Below, piece by piece: positions 1 to 7,238 of a DNA stretch of 13,854 nucleotides. The stretch comes from Patescibacteria group bacterium. GTDB taxonomy: Bacteria; Patescibacteriota; Minisyncoccia; Phycocordibacterales; SIBU01. The stretch's first letter is position 1. Each line of letters begins with the position of its first letter. Both the position numbers and the translations under genes were made by a program. The notes beneath the pieces were generated by a model. It made no database searches. It saw only the letters and a program-made list of their open reading frames with translations, and was not told where the DNA came from. The DNA lies in contig JAGWZX010000005.1 in the NCBI GenBank assembly GCA_018968805.1, forward strand, positions 1 through 13,854, read 5' to 3'.

Positions 1-253
1 CGCCGATGAAAAAGGAGACAAACAAACCAGTCATGAGAAGAATGGCCGCGGAAATGACGACGGAAACCGCCGGATCGAAAATTATCGCCCAAATGCCTCC
101 GAGCGCCTGGAGCTCATCGGCGAGATGCCAAATGCCGCGCCATAAAAGAATGATGGTGACACCGCCGATGATGGCGTATGGAATGGGCGTGTGGCTCAAA
201 CGTTCGCGCACGCCGTCTTCCAGCTTATCAAAAAAATGGACTAGGCTTCTCAT
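1..253 (-). CDS. small membrane protein, N-terminal part (runs off window)
   Basis: An ATG at 253 opens a frame that reaches the left edge of the window without a stop (84 visible codons). It begins MRSLVHFFDKLEDGVRERLS, then has a hydrophobic stretch around residues 25-42 (IPYAIIGGVTIILLWRGIWH) and a second at about 55-83, so two membrane segments are visible. The charged, amphipathic N-terminus followed by WRGIWH resembles a conserved uncharacterised small membrane family I recall from CPR genomes; no function is known to me. It starts 10 nt after the stop of the upstream nucleotidyltransferase gene, with an AAGGAG inside the end of that gene (about 18 nt before the ATG, rather far for a ribosome site). 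It is probably the last visible member of the operon that starts near 2801. The C-terminus cannot be judged. Confidence 0.8.
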   Translation of the reverse strand, partial: MRSLVHFFDKLEDGVRERLSHTPIPYAIIGGVTIILLWRGIWHLADELQALGGIWAIIFDPAVSVVISAAILLMTGLFVSFFIG

Positions 254-263
254 TCTGGAAAGA

Positions 264-764
264 TTATCTTGTCTCCTTGTATTTTTTTAAAAGCCATGAA
301 CTTGATTGCATCTTGCCGCCGGCGCCGACATTATAAACCATCTTGATGCCGAGCTTATTCGCAAGTTTGACTTCCGGCACCGGGTCGCCGTCGGGCTTAC
401 GATCGCCGCCGTTGGCAAAAATATCCGGATGAATGGCGGATAAGGCTCGGCAGACGCTTCGGTCTTTGAAATATTCTCCGGGTTTGTGATCCGTCAGAAC
501 AACCCTGTCTACGCCGCGGATACCCTCCAGAATTTCCTTGCGCTCGGCTTCAGGCATGAAAATCGCGCCTTTTTTATCCAGAAGCCAATTGTCATTATTA
601 AGAATGACAACGAGCTCATCGCCAAGTTTTGCCGCCGCTTGAATAAGACGGATGTGTCCGACGTGAACCGGATCAAAGCCGCCGGAGACGGCGACGACTA
701 TTGGTTTTTTGGCGGCGGCGCGCGGCGCGCCGCCGCTTTTCTTATCTGTCATAAATCGCCACAA
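264..764 (-). CDS. cytidylyltransferase-fold nucleotidyltransferase (RfaE2/TagD-like)
   Basis: This 166-residue protein is a nucleotidyltransferase of the cytidylyltransferase superfamily. It has the nucleotide-binding signature GGFDPVHVGH near residues 29-38, followed by a Rossmann-like core. Late motifs are NGGDRKPDGDPVPE and VGAGGKMQSSSWLLKK, and the second corresponds to the SSS(W/K) region used for substrate or phosphate contacts in this fold. Relatives include the adenylyltransferase domain of HldE (heptose phosphate) and glycerol-3-phosphate cytidylyltransferase. Which sugar or alcohol phosphate is activated cannot be told from the sequence. The start is chosen as TTG 764 because GGGAG lies 6 nt upstream of it. 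The alternative ATG at 752 (MTDKKSGG) is 18 nt from that site. The permease gene ends 20 nt upstream, so this is an internal operon gene. Confidence 0.85.
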   Translation of the reverse strand: MWRFMTDKKSGGAPRAAAKKPIVVAVSGGFDPVHVGHIRLIQAAAKLGDELVVILNNDNWLLDKKGAIFMPEAERKEILEGIRGVDRVVLTDHKPGEYFKDRSVCRALSAIHPDIFANGGDRKPDGDPVPEVKLANKLGIKMVYNVGAGGKMQSSSWLLKKYKETR

Positions 765-784
765 TTATCGCTCCCTTTATGCAT

Positions 785-1573
785 TTAATCAAGCTTCATC
801 AAGAGCCCTCGCTGTTTGACCCAGCCGAACATTTTATAGAAAAAGAACAACACCAAAACAAGATAAACGCCGGCGACGGCGGAAGCTAAAACCAGCTCGT
901 GATAAGGAAACAAGCCACCCGCCATCACAGCGCGCATGCCTTCAAAAACATAGGTTGACGGCAGCAGATAAGAAACGTGCCGCACCCCTGCCGGCAGGGC
1001 CGAAACCGGATAGAACACCGCCGAGAACGGCTGGATCAGGAAAATAAAACCGAAGGCCAGCACTTGCGCCGAAGTGCCGAAGCGCAAAATCACCGCCATC
1101 GTGAACAAACCTATCGCCCAGCCGAAAATCAAAAGGACAATGATGAACGGGATGAGCGAAAAACCGAACTGGAAAATGTTGAACGCGTAAAACAGAGCGG
1201 CTAAAATTCCAAGCACAGCGCTAACGAGGACAATTTTAATAATGCCTAAAAACAAAGTGGAAAATAGAAATTCAATGATGCGAAGCGGGGTCACAAAAAT
1301 ATTGAGCAGGTTTTTTTCCCAAACCTCTTCCAAAAAAGCCACCGAGATGGATTGTTGGGCCGACTGCAAAAGACTCCAGAGAATAATCGCCCCCAGAAGG
1401 ACGGTAACTATATTCAGGTTCGCAATTTTCAGTTTTTGAATATAAACGCTCAAAAATCCCCACAAAAGCAGTTCCATGACCGGCCAGAAGAAAATGTCCA
1501 TGATGCGCGGAAAACTCCTCTTCATGAGGTAGAGGTGGCGGATCAAAAGGGCGTTGATGCGTTGGAATTTCAT
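785..1573 (-). CDS. ABC-2 type transporter permease
   Basis: The 262-residue protein is a membrane subunit of an ABC-2 export system. Six hydrophobic segments are visible at about residues 22-45, 55-75, 101-131, 138-165, 171-192 and 228-250, which is the usual count for ABC-2 permeases such as the DrrB/NodJ group. Between segments 5 and 6 lies a short amphipathic stretch (YPVSALPAGVRHVSYLLPSTYVFEGMR, given here only as the region near residues 188-214) that is typical of the family's C-terminal signature. The gene follows its likely ATPase partner after 63 nt. No clear ribosome site precedes the ATG at 1573. The cargo (polysaccharide, lipid or drug) cannot be inferred; a glycan role is possible because a sugar-phosphate-type nucleotidyltransferase follows, but that is only context. 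Confidence 0.9.
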   Translation of the reverse strand: MKFQRINALLIRHLYLMKRSFPRIMDIFFWPVMELLLWGFLSVYIQKLKIANLNIVTVLLGAIILWSLLQSAQQSISVAFLEEVWEKNLLNIFVTPLRIIEFLFSTLFLGIIKIVLVSAVLGILAALFYAFNIFQFGFSLIPFIIVLLIFGWAIGLFTMAVILRFGTSAQVLAFGFIFLIQPFSAVFYPVSALPAGVRHVSYLLPSTYVFEGMRAVMAGGLFPYHELVLASAVAGVYLVLVLFFFYKMFGWVKQRGLLMKLD

Positions 1574-1582
1574 ATTTTTACA

Positions 1583-1631
1583 TTTAACATGTGACTTTCG
1601 ACATTTGACTTATGGTTAATGGCCACATGTT
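1583..1631. repeat. 14-nt tandem repeat and 8-bp inverted repeat between ATPase and permease
   Basis: Two adjacent 14-nt units, TTTAACATGTGACT (1583-1596) and TTCGACATTTGACT (1597-1610), match at 11 of 14 positions. In addition AACATGTG (1586-1593) is perfectly complementary to CACATGTT (1624-1631), which could pair across a 30-nt loop in the mRNA between the two ABC genes. The 63-nt gap is the longest inside this operon. A role in setting the ATPase-to-permease ratio is possible but unproven. Confidence 0.4.
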
Positions 1632-1636
1632 GCATG

Positions 1637-2377
1637 TCAATTGTTCTGGCGGGCGATATGCAAGAACACGTCATTCAAATCTTCTTTGCCGTATTTTTTG
1701 ATCAGTGCTTCAGCCGTGCCTTCGTCCTTAACCTCGCCATGATTAATAAAAATAACCCGATCGCAAATTTCCTCCACCTCAGCCATGTTGTGAGAGGTGT
1801 AAAGCATCGTCACGCCGCGCTCGGCGCGAATCTTGAGAAGCATCTTCCGGGTCCGGTCGGCAATATCCGGATCAAGCGAAGATGTCGGCTCATCCAAAAG
1901 AAGAAGTTTCGGATCGTTCAAAAGGGCTTTGGTGAGATTGAGGCGGGTCAACTGGCCGGTTGAAAGACTTGATGTCATCTTAGGCAAAAGCTCCCGAATT
2001 TCAAAAAAATCAACAAGCTCGGCGATTTTCCCGTTGACATCTTTGACACCGTAAAGCCTGGCAAAGGTTTTCAAATTCTCGCTGACCTTGAGATTCCCCG
2101 GCAACGACACGTAAGGAGAAGAAAAATTCATCTTGCCTAAAATCTCTTCCCGATGGCGCTTCATGGGCAAACCGAATACCTGGATTTCACCGGAAGTCGG
2201 CGTTATCAAGTCGAGAATCATCTGAATGGTCGTGGTCTTGCCCGCGCCATTGGGACCCAAGAGACCGCAAATCTCCCCTTCATAGACGTTGAAGGAAACG
2301 CCGTCCACGGCCGCGACGCCGCTAAACTCCTTTCGCAAATTATTGACTGCGATAATGGTTTTATTTTTATCAGGCAT
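1637..2377 (-). CDS. ABC transporter ATP-binding protein
   Basis: This is the ATPase partner of the ABC-2 permease downstream. From ATG 2377 the protein has 246 residues. It carries a Walker A motif (GPNGAGKTT, near residue 42), a signature motif in the form LSTGQ instead of LSGGQ, Walker B with catalytic Glu (LLLLDEPTSSLD) and the switch His (TSHNM). The Q-loop region reads FSSPYVSLPGNL, so the usual Gln is absent at that place; I recall this FSSPYV form from a recognised subgroup of exporter ATPases. The ATG at 2377 overlaps the stop of the Nudix gene by 8 nt (ATGCCTGA), which suggests translational coupling. A TTG at 2410 would add 11 residues (MKVTKPVKIST) ahead of the domain; I consider it less likely. 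Confidence 0.92.
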   Translation of the reverse strand: MPDKNKTIIAVNNLRKEFSGVAAVDGVSFNVYEGEICGLLGPNGAGKTTTIQMILDLITPTSGEIQVFGLPMKRHREEILGKMNFSSPYVSLPGNLKVSENLKTFARLYGVKDVNGKIAELVDFFEIRELLPKMTSSLSTGQLTRLNLTKALLNDPKLLLLDEPTSSLDPDIADRTRKMLLKIRAERGVTMLYTSHNMAEVEEICDRVIFINHGEVKDEGTAEALIKKYGKEDLNDVFLHIARQNN

Positions 2378-2801
2378 CGTAGAAATTTTTACCGGCTTTG
2401 TAACTTTCAACGTAACTCGGCATGTTGGCGAAAAGCGGCTTTGGCAGACTTTCTATATCATACCAACCCCAACCGGCGCATTTTTCCGGCTCCATTACCC
2501 GCGGCTCGCCTTCGTGCCAGTCGGCGACAAAACCGATGTTGATGAAATGCTTAGGCGCGTAAACTTTCTCGTTATACAAACACAAAAACCTTAAGTTTTT
2601 AATTTCCAAACCTGTTTCTTCTTTCACTTCCCGCCGCGCGCAATCAATAAGGGACTCCAGATGCTCCACCGCCCCGCCCGGCGGCGCGTACTCTCCCTCG
2701 GCGTGAGAGCCTTTGCGCTTGCCCAACAGAACTTTTCCGTCTTTAAAGATTAAGACGCCGACCGAAACAGCAGGGCGCAAATTTTTGTCAAACTCACCCA
2801 T
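2370..2801 (-). CDS. Nudix hydrolase (MutT-like)
   Basis: The 143-residue protein has an intact Nudix box: G-AVEHL-E-SLIDCAR-REVKEETGL fits GX5EX7REUXEEXGU at every conserved position (about residues 43-65). Upstream is LLGKRKGSHAEGEYAPPGG, a strand-loop typical of MutT/NUDT15-like enzymes that hydrolyse nucleoside di- or triphosphates. The C-terminal half contains WGWYDIESLPKPLF, the usual final strand and helix. The substrate (8-oxo-dGTP, another damaged nucleotide, or a nucleotide sugar) is not evident. It is the first gene of the operon with the ABC transporter and overlaps the ATPase start by 8 nt. The ATG at 2801 lies only 8 nt after a strong -10 box, so the message is probably leaderless. 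Confidence 0.9.
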   Translation of the reverse strand: MGEFDKNLRPAVSVGVLIFKDGKVLLGKRKGSHAEGEYAPPGGAVEHLESLIDCARREVKEETGLEIKNLRFLCLYNEKVYAPKHFINIGFVADWHEGEPRVMEPEKCAGWGWYDIESLPKPLFANMPSYVESYKAGKNFYDA

Positions 2802-2809
2802 AATCGGAT

Positions 2810-2838
2810 ACTATATATTGCCAAGCGGAAATATTCAA
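2810..2838 (-). promoter_or_regulatory. promoter of the Nudix-ABC operon, probably leaderless
   Basis: On the minus strand TTGAAT (2833-2838), a 17-nt spacer and TATAGT (2810-2815) form a good sigma70-type promoter. The -10 box ends 8 nt before the ATG at 2801, so transcription should begin at or next to the start codon. There is no Shine-Dalgarno sequence, and none would fit. Between this site and the ackA stop (2914) only a weak imperfect hairpin is seen. Confidence 0.65.
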
Positions 2839-2911
2839 TTGCTCTTATTTCATTTTAGAGCGATAACTTCCATCCAATCATTCATCCGCTGGCGCAACTG
2901 TCTTGAAAACA

Positions 2912-4099
2912 TCACGGTTGAACTTTGAGAAAAGTTGCGGCAATCGCGGCAATCTCCCCCATCTCGTCCGTAACTATTACCGCGATATCTTTAGAGCTTT
3001 CCTGATTGATAAAAGCGTCAACACTTTCGGCCGCGTTGTTTTTGCTTTGGTCAAGCGCGAGGCCAAGACCGTCAAGGCCGCGCATGACGCGCTCGCGCAT
3101 GGCAAACGACCTCTCGCCGATACCGCCGGAAAACGTGACCAGGTCAAAGCCGTTAAGCGCGGCCGCGTAAGCGCCGATGTATTTTTTAATTCTGTAGGCA
3201 AATAAATCCAGCGCCAGCGCGGCGCGGCTGTCGCCTTCTTTCTCCAATTTCAAAAGATCGCGGATGTCGTTGCTTTCGCCGGAAACTCCGAGCAGGCCGC
3301 ATTCATGATACAAAAAAGATTCCAGCTTGTCGGGAGAAAGTTTCAATCGTTTGGCTAATTCTATGAGAGCGCCGGGATCAATATCCCCCGAGCGCGTTCC
3401 CATGACCAAACCTTCAAGCGGCGTAAAACCCATTGAAGTATCCACACTTTGTCCGTCTTTAACGGCGGTCACGCTCGCTCCGTTTCCTAAGTGGCACATA
3501 ATAACCCGCGAGGGCATGGTTCCCAGCGTAGCCTTCACCTTTCGGACAACCGATGAAAATGAAATGCCGTGATAACCGAAGCGGCGGATTTCAAATTTCT
3601 CAGCGATAGCGTGCGGAATAGCGTAGACGGACGCGACCGGAGGCATTGCGGCGTGGAACGCGCTGTCGGAAACGGCAATGACCGGAATTTTCGGGAGCAA
3701 TTTGTCAAGACGGCCGAGTTCAGCAAGCATCGGCTCGGCGTGGAGAGGCGCCAGACCCCGCTCGCTCTTCAATCTTTTTACAAACTCCGAATCGACCAGC
3801 CGGTGCTTTTGAAAAAATGATCCCGGGGCGACCACCCGAAAGCCGACGGCGCGGATTTCGCGCTCCGGCGCGGCCGCCGCGCCGGAGCGCTTGATTTCTT
3901 CCAAAACGCCGGCCAGTGCGTTTTCATAATCTTTTTCCGAAAGCATCCGTTTTTCTTTTGAGTCGCCTGTTTGGAAAGTCACGATAAAAGCTTCCGCCTC
4001 TTTTTCAAAATGAGCGAAAAACCTGCGCTCCGTTCCTTCATAGAGCGCGTACTTTTTTGAATCACTGCCTATATTAACAACGAGGTCTTTATCGCGCAT
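2912..4099 (-). CDS. ackA: acetate kinase family protein (divergent active-site motifs)
   Basis: Acetate kinase converts acetyl phosphate and ADP to acetate and ATP. The 395-residue length is normal. Clear family motifs are HLGNGAS (His203), DTSMGFTPLEG and MGTRSGDIDP (Arg236), FSGGIGERS near the C-terminus, and TDEMGEIA containing the late Glu. Other sites differ from the classical enzyme: NIGSDSKK instead of NxGSSSxK, RVVAPG (Arg88 kept) instead of RVVHGG, SDSAFH instead of FDTAFH (Asp145 kept), and RFGYHGISF instead of RYGxHGTSH. The key Arg, Asp and His residues are therefore mostly retained. The start ATG 4099 lies one base after the xfp stop, so translation is surely coupled to xfp. An upstream in-frame start at 4177 would overlap xfp by 77 nt and adds a non-homologous tail. 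Function is likely ATP generation from the acetyl phosphate made by Xfp. Confidence 0.9.
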   Translation of the reverse strand: MRDKDLVVNIGSDSKKYALYEGTERRFFAHFEKEAEAFIVTFQTGDSKEKRMLSEKDYENALAGVLEEIKRSGAAAAPEREIRAVGFRVVAPGSFFQKHRLVDSEFVKRLKSERGLAPLHAEPMLAELGRLDKLLPKIPVIAVSDSAFHAAMPPVASVYAIPHAIAEKFEIRRFGYHGISFSSVVRKVKATLGTMPSRVIMCHLGNGASVTAVKDGQSVDTSMGFTPLEGLVMGTRSGDIDPGALIELAKRLKLSPDKLESFLYHECGLLGVSGESNDIRDLLKLEKEGDSRAALALDLFAYRIKKYIGAYAAALNGFDLVTFSGGIGERSFAMRERVMRGLDGLGLALDQSKNNAAESVDAFINQESSKDIAVIVTDEMGEIAAIAATFLKVQP

Positions 4100-4100
4100 G

Positions 4101-6449
4101 TTATTTTTTCCATTGCCAATTTTCCACCTCCGGCATGTCCGCCCCGAACTCGCGGATGTATTTAGTATGCTCCGCAAGCTTAGCGCGGTATTTTACCGCC
4201 AACACTTCGGCTTTCGTGGCGCCGAGCACGCCGTTTTTAGCCATTAGTCCAAAAGCTTCAACGGCCAGATGCCAGCGGCTGGTTTCGTTGCGGACCTGCA
4301 TATCAAACGGTGTTGTCGTCGAACCGTTTTCAATGTAACCGTGCACGCTGAATCGCTCATCGTAACCTTTTTCGAAAAGCGCCTGTTTGACCACCTGCGG
4401 ATAACCGTGAAAATTGAAAATGACCGGCCGACTTTCCGTAAAGTAATCATTGAGATTGACAGGCACGCGGCATTCATCGTTGCCAAAACCCAACACGGAG
4501 AGTTCCATCACGTTCACGAAGCGCGCTTTGATTTCCGGCGCTTCGCGCTTGACTATATCAAGCGCGGCCAGCGCTTCCTTGGTGAGATAGTCGCCGGCCG
4601 CGGCAAATACGATGTCCGGATTTTTATCGCTCGCGAATTCCCAGGTCATAATGCCGGTTGCAAATTCTTTATCGGCAAGCGCGGGAGTAAGCCAGCGCGG
4701 TTCCAAAGTTTTTCCGGCCACAATCACATTGATTCGGTTTCGCGATTCAAGGGTGTGTTTGAGCACGGTGAGCGTGCTGTTGCCGTCCGGCGGGAAATAG
4801 ACTTTGACAAAACAGCCGGGCTTTTGGAGAAGCGAACCGATGAAGCCCGGGTTTTGGTGGGAAAAACCGTTGTGCTCCTGCCGCCAACCCGAGGAAGTCA
4901 GAATGTAATTGAGCGACGGGATGGCGCCGCGCCACGAAACTTCCGAAGCGCCTTTCAAAAATTTCAAATACTGATCGGCCATACTGCCGACGATCTGAAT
5001 GAATGCTTCGTAAGACGCGAACACGCCGTGCCGACCGGTCAAAACATAACCTTGCAGGAGACCTTGCAAACTATGTTCGGAAAGCATTTCCATGACTCGG
5101 CCGTCGGGCGCAAGATCTCTGTCCCACGGCATTTTTTCCAAAACGAACGCCCGGCTGGTTTGCGAAAAAACGGCGTCAAGCTTGTTAGAGTAAGCTTCAT
5201 CCGGCGACATCAGGCGGAAATTTTTATTTTTGCCGTTCAGTTTGAATACCTCCTCTAAAAACAATCCGGCGCGGCGCATACTGCTTGAACCGATGGTACC
5301 CGGCACGGCCGCGTCTTCGGAAAACTGCTCGGCCGAAGGCAACTCAAGCGGCGTCACGGCTTTGCCTCCGAAAGTATGTTTACTCATGCCCATACGAAAT
5401 TCCGGCGGCGGCACAAGAGACTTAATATCCGCGCAAAATCCCCCACCTTCCTCGTTGAACAACTCTTCAAACTTGTAACTCTTAAGCCAATCGGACACGG
5501 CGGAAAGCTCCTCGCGGTCAGTTTTGGCATTGGTCGCCACCACTTGATGAGCCAAACAATTGCCTTCGATTTTCTGGCCGTGCAACTCTTTGATGCCGGT
5601 CCAGCCTTTCGGCGTTTTGAGAACGATCATGGGCAACCGCCAGCCGCCGGGCGGCAATTTTCCGCCGGCGCGCGCCGACTTCTGGATAGCCCTGATTGAA
5701 CCGCGGCACTTCTCAAGTGTCTCCATCATGGTTCCGTACACAGAATCGTCTTCGCCTTCAACGATATGCGGCTCATAACCGTAGCCCGTAAAAAGCGCTT
5801 TGAGGTCGGCGTTGGTCATCCGGCCGAAAACGGTGGGGCCGGAAATTTTGTAGCCGTTCAAATGAAGAATCGGCAAAACCACGCCATTCGCCGCCGGATC
5901 AATAAATTTATGAAGGTGCCAAGCGGTTGCGGTTGGCCCTGTTTCCGCTTCGCCGTCACCGACAAGGCAGACAGCGATCAAATCGGGATTATCCAAAACC
6001 GCGCCGGAAGCCGTAGAAAGGGAGTAACCCAATTCCCCGCCCTCGAGAATGACACCCGGCGTACCGGGATTGCTATGACTTGGAAAACCGTACGGCCAAC
6101 TGAAATTTTTGGCGATGTAGGCAATACCCGCTTCGGTCAGTTTGGCCTCGGGATAGAATTTTTCAAGCGTGCCCTCCAAAAAAAGATTGGCTTGCAAAGC
6201 GGGAAAACCGTGGCCGGGGCCGAGCACGAAAAGCATTTCTTGTCCGTGCTTTTTGATAAGCCAGTTGAGATTGGCGTAGATAAAGTTGATGCCCGGGCTA
6301 GTGCCCCAGTGGCCCAGGAGACGCGGCTTGATGTCGGTAAAAACGAGCGGCCGCGCGCCAAGGACGTTGTCCTGTAGATAAATTTGCGCCGCCGTAAGGT
6401 AATTCGCCGCCCGGACGTACTTTTTAATTCGCTCTATCGAGTCGGTCAT
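4101..6449 (-). CDS. xfp: xylulose-5-phosphate/fructose-6-phosphate phosphoketolase
   Basis: Phosphoketolase is a thiamine-diphosphate enzyme that splits xylulose 5-phosphate (or fructose 6-phosphate) with phosphate to acetyl phosphate and an aldose phosphate. At 782 residues it has family length. Motifs seen in order are GPGHGFPALQANLFLEG (usual GPGHGGP, with Phe for the second Gly), FPSHSNPGTPGVILEGGELG, the cofactor motif GDGEAETGPTATAWHLHKF, LHLNGYKISGPT, SGWRQEHNGFSHQNPGF and ENGSTTTPFDMQVRNETSRW. The start ATG 6449 lies 8 nt after a TAAAAT box; the upstream GTG 6467 would precede that box and is less likely. It is followed directly by ackA, giving a two-gene acetyl-phosphate/ATP module. 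The PaaX/Cas2-like gene ends 36 nt upstream. Cytoplasmic. Confidence 0.96.
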   Translation of the reverse strand: MTDSIERIKKYVRAANYLTAAQIYLQDNVLGARPLVFTDIKPRLLGHWGTSPGINFIYANLNWLIKKHGQEMLFVLGPGHGFPALQANLFLEGTLEKFYPEAKLTEAGIAYIAKNFSWPYGFPSHSNPGTPGVILEGGELGYSLSTASGAVLDNPDLIAVCLVGDGEAETGPTATAWHLHKFIDPAANGVVLPILHLNGYKISGPTVFGRMTNADLKALFTGYGYEPHIVEGEDDSVYGTMMETLEKCRGSIRAIQKSARAGGKLPPGGWRLPMIVLKTPKGWTGIKELHGQKIEGNCLAHQVVATNAKTDREELSAVSDWLKSYKFEELFNEEGGGFCADIKSLVPPPEFRMGMSKHTFGGKAVTPLELPSAEQFSEDAAVPGTIGSSSMRRAGLFLEEVFKLNGKNKNFRLMSPDEAYSNKLDAVFSQTSRAFVLEKMPWDRDLAPDGRVMEMLSEHSLQGLLQGYVLTGRHGVFASYEAFIQIVGSMADQYLKFLKGASEVSWRGAIPSLNYILTSSGWRQEHNGFSHQNPGFIGSLLQKPGCFVKVYFPPDGNSTLTVLKHTLESRNRINVIVAGKTLEPRWLTPALADKEFATGIMTWEFASDKNPDIVFAAAGDYLTKEALAALDIVKREAPEIKARFVNVMELSVLGFGNDECRVPVNLNDYFTESRPVIFNFHGYPQVVKQALFEKGYDERFSVHGYIENGSTTTPFDMQVRNETSRWHLAVEAFGLMAKNGVLGATKAEVLAVKYRAKLAEHTKYIREFGADMPEVENWQWKK

Positions 6450-6457
6450 TGGCAAGT

Positions 6458-6487
6458 ATTTTAACACAAAAAGGTTAGCGTTGTCCT
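6458..6487 (-). promoter_or_regulatory. possible leaderless promoter of xfp-ackA
   Basis: On the minus strand TAAAAT (6458-6463) ends 8 nt before the xfp ATG at 6449. AGGACA (6482-6487) lies 18 nt upstream of it and matches the -35 consensus at four positions. The -35 overlaps the last codons of the regulator gene. The spacing fits the short-leader pattern seen at other genes in this window. Xfp may also be transcribed from the regulator promoter. Confidence 0.45.
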
Positions 6488-7064
6488 AGACCGAGCGTGC
6501 CGGCAAGCTAAATGCTGACCTCAAAGAAGTATCGCTCTCAATTTCTTCCACAATTAAATAAAGCATCTCGTTACCAAGTCTAAAATCCTTTTTCAACAGC
6601 GCCATAAAATCCTCACAATCGTACGGATAAATCCAAACGCTGTCCTGAAGTCTAAAAAAACCGACCGCGGCCAGAGATCGTCTCAATCTGTCTCTTTGCG
6701 GCCGCCAGCTTTCCCTGACATCAAAAATCAAGACGCGCCATTTCCCGTCCCACTTCTTCGGTTTCTTAATTTTTGTCCCACCTTCCGTGAGCATTTTAAG
6801 CGTCAAACGACCCTTATCAGAAATCTCAAGAAAACCGTCCTTCCTAACCAAAAGTCCTTGTTGTATCAATCTCTCGTAAGTTCTTTTGATTAATTCTTTC
6901 CGTCTTTTATACGGCTTGATGCCAAATGACTTAAGCACCTGGAGCGTATTCGGAGCGACCAGAGCCACGCTCAAAATACCCGCGCCGGCGATTGTTCCCA
7001 AAACCGCCTTCTTCAAAGCTTCTTTTCTCAATCTCTTCCTTGCTCTGACCTCCAATTCCCCCAT
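6486..7064 (-). CDS. PaaX-like regulator with Cas2-like C-terminal domain
   Basis: The 192-residue protein has a basic N-terminus (residues 1-20), a hydrophobic stretch (about 21-44), a winged-helix-like part (about 50-92, ending in LEISDKGRLTLKML) and a C-terminal ferredoxin-like Cas2/PaaX domain starting at KWDGKWRVLIFDV (about 104-116) with DSVWIYPYDCEDF at about 141-153 and LYLIVEEIE near 168-176. Proteins of this build are common in CPR genomes and are often labelled Cas2, but there is no CRISPR array or other cas gene here. A transcriptional regulator role like PaaX is the better inference. Its ATG lies within a long palindromic promoter/operator (7061-7102) that recurs twice in the window, which suggests autoregulation. 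It is immediately upstream of xfp-ackA and may control them. The hydrophobic stretch could be a buried helix or a membrane anchor. Confidence 0.8.
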   Translation of the reverse strand: MGELEVRARKRLRKEALKKAVLGTIAGAGILSVALVAPNTLQVLKSFGIKPYKRRKELIKRTYERLIQQGLLVRKDGFLEISDKGRLTLKMLTEGGTKIKKPKKWDGKWRVLIFDVRESWRPQRDRLRRSLAAVGFFRLQDSVWIYPYDCEDFMALLKKDFRLGNEMLYLIVEEIESDTSLRSAFSLPARSV

Positions 7065-7102
7065 ACACCAATTATATCCTATAGGAAATTATAAGTGTAT
7101 GA
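7061..7102 (-). promoter_or_regulatory. palindromic promoter/operator, copy C (regulator start)
   Basis: On the minus strand ATACACTTAT (7091-7100) and ATTGGTGTAT (7063-7072) form an inverted repeat with an 18-nt spacer. The exact midpoint carries a second perfect palindrome, TCCTATAGGA (7077-7086). TATAAT (7071-7076) overlaps the inner edge of the downstream arm and ends 6 nt before the regulator ATG at 7064. The 42-nt site matches copy A at 31 positions with no gap. It is most simply an autoregulatory operator over a leaderless promoter; the binding protein is inferred, not shown. Confidence 0.65.
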
Positions 7103-7171
7103 TTAAAAACACAATAAATAGAGATGTTGAGCGTTTACTATCGTAATATCGTTTAACTATGATCTAACAGC

Positions 7172-7213
7172 CAATACACCAATAATTCACGGTCGGATAT
7201 AATTGGTGTATAA
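7172..7213 (+). promoter_or_regulatory. palindromic promoter/operator, copy A
   Basis: ATACACCAAT (7174-7183) and ATTGGTGTAT (7202-7211) are perfect 10-bp inverted arms separated by 18 nt. TATAAT (7198-7203) overlaps the second arm on the plus strand, as in copies B and C, but the position of the ATG reads ATA here. No plus-strand gene follows, so it would drive transcription antisense to the broken Nudix gene or be a relic. The 174-bp gap 7065-7238 holds only copies C and A plus the hairpin at 7208. Confidence 0.6.
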
Positions 7214-7226
7214 ATTTTATACACTC
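7208..7226. repeat. 8-bp inverted repeat sharing a half-site with operator copy A
   Basis: GTGTATAA (7208-7215), ATT, TTATACAC (7219-7226) is a perfect inverted repeat. Its left arm reuses the GTGTAT of operator copy A, so the core hexamer ATACAC/GTGTAT occurs three times within 53 bp. It may be an extra protein half-site; it lacks a T-run expected of a terminator. Confidence 0.5.
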
Positions 7227-7238
7227 TAAATGCAGAGC

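Noticed and set aside
2841..2861. Intrinsic terminator after ackA
   Set aside because: GCTCT and AGAGC form only a 5-bp stem with an 11-nt AT-rich loop and no T-run follows on the minus strand.
4269..5258. Long plus-strand open frame (329 codons) opposite xfp
   Set aside because: It is antisense to the strongly conserved phosphoketolase, its protein shows no domain pattern, and it is Arg/His/Phe-rich as expected from the reverse of a GC-rich coding region.
5766..6377. Plus-strand frame of 203 codons opposite xfp
   Set aside because: Mirror of xfp codons including the cofactor-motif region; no ribosome site or domain.
6486..7064. CRISPR Cas2 nuclease
   Set aside because: The C-terminal domain is Cas2-like, but the protein is twice Cas2 length with a winged-helix-like part, and there is no repeat array, Cas1 or other cas gene in the window. 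A PaaX-like regulator fits better.
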